This document shows positions 60,145 to 64,000 of a stretch of DNA of 64,000 bases, one piece after another (within the stretch, counting starts at the first letter, position 1; each line of letters begins with the position of its first letter). The translations under genes and the position numbers were made by a program. This DNA comes from UBA11540 sp045536425 (GTDB taxonomy: Bacteria; Bacillota; Clostridia; Oscillospirales; Ruminococcaceae), in the NCBI GenBank assembly GCA_045536425.1, contig JAZSNN010000015.1, forward strand, positions 248,001-312,000. Reading direction: 5' to 3'. The notes beneath the pieces were generated by a model. It saw only the letters and a list, made by a program, of their open reading frames with translations. It was not told the DNA's origin and did no database searches.

Positions 60145-60729
60145 CTATATCTTCTTTTTCATAAGGCCGTGTTTATTACAATAGAAATACAAAAATCCTC
60201 TGCCACGAAGGCTCAGGCGGGTTTCGGCGTTGCCCTCGGGGTAGAGTTTCACAAGCTGGAGCTTATCGCCCGTGACGTGTGCCACAAAGGAGATAAAATG
60301 CTCTTTTGTCATTTCGTGATGAATCGTTATAAAATATTCATCCTCAACCCGTTCGATGCTCGCGGTGTGGTTTTCGTCAGTTTCTTCTGCTTCGAGTGGC
60401 GGCAGGGTGATTCCGTGACAGCTGACAACCGTGTCGCCTATTGTGTGTATTATGTTCCCACAAAGCGGACAAACGTAGAATTTTGAACGCAATAGGTTTG
60501 CGGAGACGTTTTTGTTTGTGACCGCATCACCCGACATTAGTTCTATCACCGACACGTCGAGAGCCTTTGAAATCGGCTCGATCAGGGTTATATCAGGAAG
60601 GCCTTTGCCCGTTTCCCATTTCGAAACTGCTTTACTGCTCACACCTAATATTTTAGCAAGTTCTGCTTGGGTAAGTCCTTTTTTCTCACGAAGAGTTTTA
60701 ATCGTTGTTCCCGTTATATATGCATCCAT
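60145..60729 (-). CDS. HTH (XRE) regulator fused to a superoxide reductase-like domain
   Basis: The 194-residue protein starts at ATG 60729, 8 bases after AAGGAG. Residues 1-65 form an XRE helix-turn-helix (LTQAELAKILGVSSKAVSKWE). Residues 83-194 match desulfoferrodoxin/superoxide reductase: a desulforedoxin-like knot (FYVCPLCGNIIH, then VSCHG with Cys104) and the SOR centre. By alignment the four His and one Cys iron ligands are kept: His121 (ENHTAS), His138 (HEM), His144 (KEHF), Cys184 and His187 (YCNKHG). The lysine before the first His in SOR enzymes is Asn120 here, and one of the four desulforedoxin cysteines is missing. A redox-sensing regulator is inferred. Confidence 0.85.
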   Translation of the reverse strand: MDAYITGTTIKTLREKKGLTQAELAKILGVSSKAVSKWETGKGLPDITLIEPISKALDVSVIELMSGDAVTNKNVSANLLRSKFYVCPLCGNIIHTIGDTVVSCHGITLPPLEAEETDENHTASIERVEDEYFITIHHEMTKEHFISFVAHVTGDKLQLVKLYPEGNAETRLSLRGRGFLYFYCNKHGLMKKKI

Positions 60730-60797
60730 TGTTTCCACTCCTTATGAAATAATTATACCTTTTTGTAATGTTCGGTGCAACCTACTCTTCGTTGGTA

Positions 60798-60826
60798 TTG
60801 CAATATGGTGATTTTCGTGTTATACT
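60798..60826 (+). promoter_or_regulatory. Promoter of the GH98-like gene
   Basis: TTGCAA, 17 bases, TATACT, 36 bases before the GTG start. Confidence 0.7.
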
Positions 60827-60861
60827 AAAAACGAAAATTTTTTCGATAGGAGCCTGATGTT

Positions 60862-62745
60862 GTGAGGAAGGTTTTGGCAGTACTTTTGACAGCAGCAATC
60901 CTTGCAAGCTTTTGTGCTTGTCAGCCGGATGCTTCAAAAACAGAAAGCCGTGAAACTATGAGTATTGATGATAACGGAGTTATCACAAAAACCTTGTCTG
61001 TAGCTAAGCTGGACACCCATATTAAAGGAACAAAAGTCCGCGACAGAGAAGTAAAAGATGGCACTCGTATGCTCATAAACGTTGACAACCCTCTGTTTTT
61101 GTTCCGTCCCGCTCAGCCTTTCAACTCGCTGAATTCATATTTTGCTACTTACGATGCTCTACCCGATGATTTGAAAGCCTTCTCTGCCATCTGCGTGGAC
61201 AAAGGAATCAGTTCTTCAATAGACGAGCTTCTTAAAACGTATGAGGACATACTTAACAGAGCGGACAAGGAAAACATTCCCGTCTTTCTAATGACTGAGG
61301 TTTGGGATTCGGTAAACACACGTCAAGGCTTTACAGAGGAGCAACTCTGTGATCTTCTTGAAAGACATCCGAGTTTAATGGGATTCGTTCACGTCGAGCT
61401 TTCCTGTAACCCTCTTTCTCAGGAACAAATAGACCGTATGAAAACCACCATCAAGGCGTGTAAGGAATATGGCGCTCTCTTCATCTGGCAGGAAATGGAA
61501 TACAAGTGGGAAAATCACACCAACACCTTCAACCGTGCTTTTGAGGACGAAGAGCTATATCAGTTGATGACCGAATATTCCCACAATATCGTGATTCAGG
61601 ACAAGCACAATGGTCGTGGGAGACATTTCTCGGTGCAATCCTCCGCTATGGGTGCTTGGTTAGCAGGGGTTTGTGACAACTGGGGAGGAAACATCGAGGG
61701 TTGGATTTGGCAGGAGATCCCCCCGAACGACTATGAGGAGTCCTCTGTAGAAATTCACCAAAACAGTATGTCCAACAGATATCCCTCTTCCCTCTCCGGT
61801 GTTGATCTGTTTTGCGATGCAATCGGCGGTGCGACAGTCTTCTCAACCGAGGAGCTCAATATGTTCTACACCTCTACGGCAGATGGCATCAAATTTACCG
61901 AAGTCTTTTGGAGTGTTGTATATCCTACCTTCCAGCGCATTATAAACGGTTCTATACCTGAAAAAGAAGAGGTTCTCAAAAACATCAAGGTTGCATATCA
62001 ATTTACCTCTCCCGAGGATGTCTATATGCAGGATGTTGAATCCGACCTCTTTATCGATACTTACGGAATGACCAGCCAATGGTTTATGCTTTGGTATGGT
62101 GGAGGAAACTCTAAGAAATGGCTTCCCATTACAGGAAGATATTATATAATCCCTCTATTGCCAAAATATACAGACGCTTCAACGGTTTTGCCAAACGTCG
62201 ACATACTAAACGTTGACAATTACGAAGAGCTTTTTGGCTCATCGAAAAAAAAGCAGGCATATCTCAACGAAAGATATCCTGAAACCTATACAGGCGACGC
62301 GACACTTTTCTCGATCAACGGGCTGACATATATCTTCAACAACTGTGAGTTTGTGCAGAAGGTCGAGACTGCAGACTACTCTCTCAAAACAAGCGGACTT
62401 GATCTTTCCGCGACACTTGATCTGCACACCTATATGATCCTTGAAGACAATACCGACAGCGTTGATATTGAGCTTGTAAACCTCAGACTTGACACCTACG
62501 ACGTTTCTGTCGGTAACGAATCAGACGGACAGTTCAGAAATTCCATTGTAAAAGGCAAAAAAATGGACAAAGAAAAGGACCGCCGCACTACAAAAATTGC
62601 CCTCACGGGATTTGAGGTGATTCCTGAAGTCAAGGTTTCGGGAAACAACAATCCCACTGCTGAGGTTGAATTTGACCCAAACACCAAGACTGCAACTATT
62701 ACAATCGTTTCAAACGGAAAAGTGATTATCAACGTTGCAAAATAA
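60862..62745 (+). CDS. GH98-like secreted lipoprotein
   Basis: The 627-residue product starts at GTG 60862 (AGGAG upstream) with a signal peptide and lipobox (FCACQ, Cys20). Residues about 70-300 resemble the GH98 catalytic domain: NVDNPLFLFRPAQ, LPDDLKAFSAIC, LLERHPSLMGFVHVEL, then VQSSAMGAWLAGVCDNWGG and EGWIWQE, with acidic residues in the expected places. The rest is a beta-rich C-terminal part. GH98 enzymes cut blood-group-type galactosyl glycans. Activity on such glycans is not proven here, but a surface glycosidase fits a gut commensal. Own promoter and terminator. Confidence 0.7.
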   Translation: MRKVLAVLLTAAILASFCACQPDASKTESRETMSIDDNGVITKTLSVAKLDTHIKGTKVRDREVKDGTRMLINVDNPLFLFRPAQPFNSLNSYFATYDALPDDLKAFSAICVDKGISSSIDELLKTYEDILNRADKENIPVFLMTEVWDSVNTRQGFTEEQLCDLLERHPSLMGFVHVELSCNPLSQEQIDRMKTTIKACKEYGALFIWQEMEYKWENHTNTFNRAFEDEELYQLMTEYSHNIVIQDKHNGRGRHFSVQSSAMGAWLAGVCDNWGGNIEGWIWQEIPPNDYEESSVEIHQNSMSNRYPSSLSGVDLFCDAIGGATVFSTEELNMFYTSTADGIKFTEVFWSVVYPTFQRIINGSIPEKEEVLKNIKVAYQFTSPEDVYMQDVESDLFIDTYGMTSQWFMLWYGGGNSKKWLPITGRYYIIPLLPKYTDASTVLPNVDILNVDNYEELFGSSKKKQAYLNERYPETYTGDATLFSINGLTYIFNNCEFVQKVETADYSLKTSGLDLSATLDLHTYMILEDNTDSVDIELVNLRLDTYDVSVGNESDGQFRNSIVKGKKMDKEKDRRTTKIALTGFEVIPEVKVSGNNNPTAEVEFDPNTKTATITIVSNGKVIINVAK

Positions 62746-62751
62746 TATTTG

Positions 62752-62786
62752 AGCCCTGCTGCAGTGTTATCTGCGTCAGGGTTTTG
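62752..62786 (+). terminator. Terminator after the GH98-like gene
   Basis: CCCTG..GCAG pairs with CTGC..CAGGG, then TTTTG; the stem is interrupted. Confidence 0.6.
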
Positions 62787-62808
62787 TATTTCCAATATAG
62801 TACAGCGC

Positions 62809-62837
62809 TTGACAAAGATTTTGCGCTTGGGTACAAT
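62809..62837 (+). promoter_or_regulatory. Promoter of the DUF4832-like gene
   Basis: TTGACA, 17 bases, TACAAT, 31 bases before the ATG. Confidence 0.85.
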
Positions 62838-62868
62838 TAAAATATGACTATTGCTTGGGAGTTTTAAG

Positions 62869-64000
62869 ATGACACAGGTGAAATATTTTTTCAAGAAAAA
62901 TGATGCTTTTTACAGAGATATTCGCAGATTTGCAGATGACAAAACCGTGCTTACTAATCCCCACAAGGGTTGGTATCTACATTTCATCGACAACGGTGTG
63001 ACAAGACCCACCTATCGAAACAGTGTGAGTTCTCCCGAAGATATTTTAAGCATCCCGGGTATGCCCTTTTTATACCTTCGCATCGACTGGAACGACATTG
63101 AAAAGGACGAGGGTGTTTTTGATTGGAGCTACATTGACGAGATAATCGACGTATACGGCTCAAAGGGATACAAGTTTATGTTTCGTTTTTGCACCTACGA
63201 GGGCAAAGAGTTCTCTGCTACTCCGAGGTGGGTATTTGAAAAGGGTGCGAAATACAATACTTTCGGTGATGCTGCCGAGCCTGTATACGATGATCCGATA
63301 TACAAGAAATACCTCGACCGATTTATAGCAGAATGTGCCAGAAAATTCGACGGCAAGGATTTTATTGAAACGATTGACATCGGCACGTTCGGTACTTGGG
63401 GAGAGGGTCACACGGAACAAGGCTCATATGAAATCTACCCCTTCGAAACGCTGAAATGGCACGTCGATCTACATACAAAGCATTTTAAAAATACACAAAT
63501 CATTGTCAACGACGATATGATACGTCATATTTCCAACCTCAACGACGAAGAGAGCATACGCCTTGCCGAGTATTGCAAGGAAAACGGCTTGGGTATTCGC
63601 GATGATTCGATAAACGTTGAGTATTACGTTAAAGTAATGGGTTTTGACACTCTTGTCGCTCCGGAGCTTTTTGATTATTTCAAGGATTCGGCTCCCGTCG
63701 ATTTGGAGTTTGAGCATTACGGTTGCTCAGGTACACCCGAACGCTTTGGCGACGGGCTCAGACATATCGAAGCGCTGAGAAAAACAAACGCCACCTATGC
63801 TGGATTCCACGGACACGCTGATCAGTGGTACTCAGAACGAAAAAACATGCACGATTATCTTGCAAATCGTCTCGGGTATTGGTACTTTATAAACGGACTC
63901 TCCCCTATTTTGCTCAGTGGGTCAAATCCCGTTTTGACTCTCTACGTTGAAAACAAAGGCTTTTCGAGAGCGTATCGTGCATACACCTTTAGGGTTGAGT
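62869..64000 (+). CDS. DUF4832-like glycoside hydrolase-type protein, partial
   Basis: The frame is open from ATG 62869 (GGGAG at 7 bases) to the window edge, 377 codons, so the C-terminus is missing. It begins with LTNPHKGWYLHFIDNG, typical of DUF4832 proteins, and continues as a TIM-barrel-like domain: YLRIDWNDIEKDEGVFDW, IDIGTFGTWGEGHTE with a candidate acid Glu, and IVNDDM. Later NATYAGFHGHADQWY and NRLGYWYFI precede a beta domain. No signal peptide is seen. It lies 123 bases after the GH98-like gene but has its own consensus promoter. Probable role in glycan breakdown; substrate unknown. Confidence 0.78.
   Translation, partial: MTQVKYFFKKNDAFYRDIRRFADDKTVLTNPHKGWYLHFIDNGVTRPTYRNSVSSPEDILSIPGMPFLYLRIDWNDIEKDEGVFDWSYIDEIIDVYGSKGYKFMFRFCTYEGKEFSATPRWVFEKGAKYNTFGDAAEPVYDDPIYKKYLDRFIAECARKFDGKDFIETIDIGTFGTWGEGHTEQGSYEIYPFETLKWHVDLHTKHFKNTQIIVNDDMIRHISNLNDEESIRLAEYCKENGLGIRDDSINVEYYVKVMGFDTLVAPELFDYFKDSAPVDLEFEHYGCSGTPERFGDGLRHIEALRKTNATYAGFHGHADQWYSERKNMHDYLANRLGYWYFINGLSPILLSGSNPVLTLYVENKGFSRAYRAYTFRVE

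Overview
The window looks like a chromosomal segment of an anaerobic, endospore-forming member of the Clostridia (Oscillospiraceae/Ruminococcaceae-like), of moderately low GC. The evidence is the spore genes (spoIIIAA-AB-AC, spoIVA with a sipL-like partner, yunB, cotJABC, a sigma-H-like factor), the electron-bifurcating NfnAB pair, many strong Shine-Dalgarno sites combined with TTG or GTG starts, and lipoproteins with Ser/Glu-rich linkers. It is mostly ordinary core genome: no phage, integrase, transposase, CRISPR array or rRNA operon is visible. The right end (58.5-64 kb) is more accessory in character. Layout: 1-1.5 kb is the start of the spoIIIA operon (minus). 1.7-4.8 kb is a cell-surface acylation module (DUF4358-like lipoprotein, MBOAT acyltransferase, DHHW protein). 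4.9-7.8 kb holds a DUF1846 protein and a PepD-type dipeptidase. 7.9-12 kb is potABCD, and 12.3-12.9 kb is queT under a preQ1-I-like riboswitch. 13.2-14.5 kb is an SGNH hydrolase with a second DUF4358 lipoprotein. 14.5-17.6 kb is spoIVA and sipL, 17.7-20.3 kb a Ca2+-type P-ATPase, and 20.4-21.1 kb two half-size TSUP proteins. 21.2-23.8 kb is a BlaI/M56 sensor pair with two operators. 23.8-26.8 kb holds a small protein, an AcpS-HAD fusion, a membrane protein and ychF. 26.9-29 kb is yunB and an NfeD/SPFH pair. 29-30 kb has tRNA-Leu(CAA) with a duplicated 3' end, a Dabb protein and tRNA-Thr(CGU). 30-31 kb has a zinc-ribbon protein and the sigma factor. 31-35.4 kb is a tight folD/lgt/M16/M16 operon. 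35.5-37.6 kb is mnmA-nadA, and 37.7-41.4 kb is HtrA with a two-component system. 41.6-46.2 kb has rpmB, glyS, nfnAB and a membrane protein. 46.3-48.1 kb has a P-loop ATPase and an ABC ATPase. 48.2-50.8 kb is tsaE-tsaB-rpiB-upp-comEA, 50.9-52 kb cotJABC, 52.1-53.3 kb cvpA-pgsA, and 53.4-55.7 kb a ClpE/ClpC-type unfoldase. 55.7-58.4 kb has an unknown lipoprotein, purC and an ArsC/Spx-like protein. 58.5-60.7 kb has small P-loop proteins, a broken MazG-like gene and an HTH-superoxide-reductase fusion. 60.9-64 kb has a GH98-like lipoprotein and a DUF4832-like protein cut by the window edge. How genes fit together: spore assembly genes are spread over five loci. Two loci pair a DUF4358 lipoprotein with proteins of the extracellular O-acylation type. 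The NfnAB pair balances NAD(H), NADP(H) and ferredoxin. Translation-related functions (tsaB/E, mnmA, glyS, rpmB, queT, tRNAs) recur. The features most worth a second look are the HTH-SOR fusion, the tRNA-Leu 3'-end duplication, the AcpS-HAD fusion with a preserved internal start site, and the perfect palindrome before the Clp gene. All calls come from reading the sequence; no database search was run.
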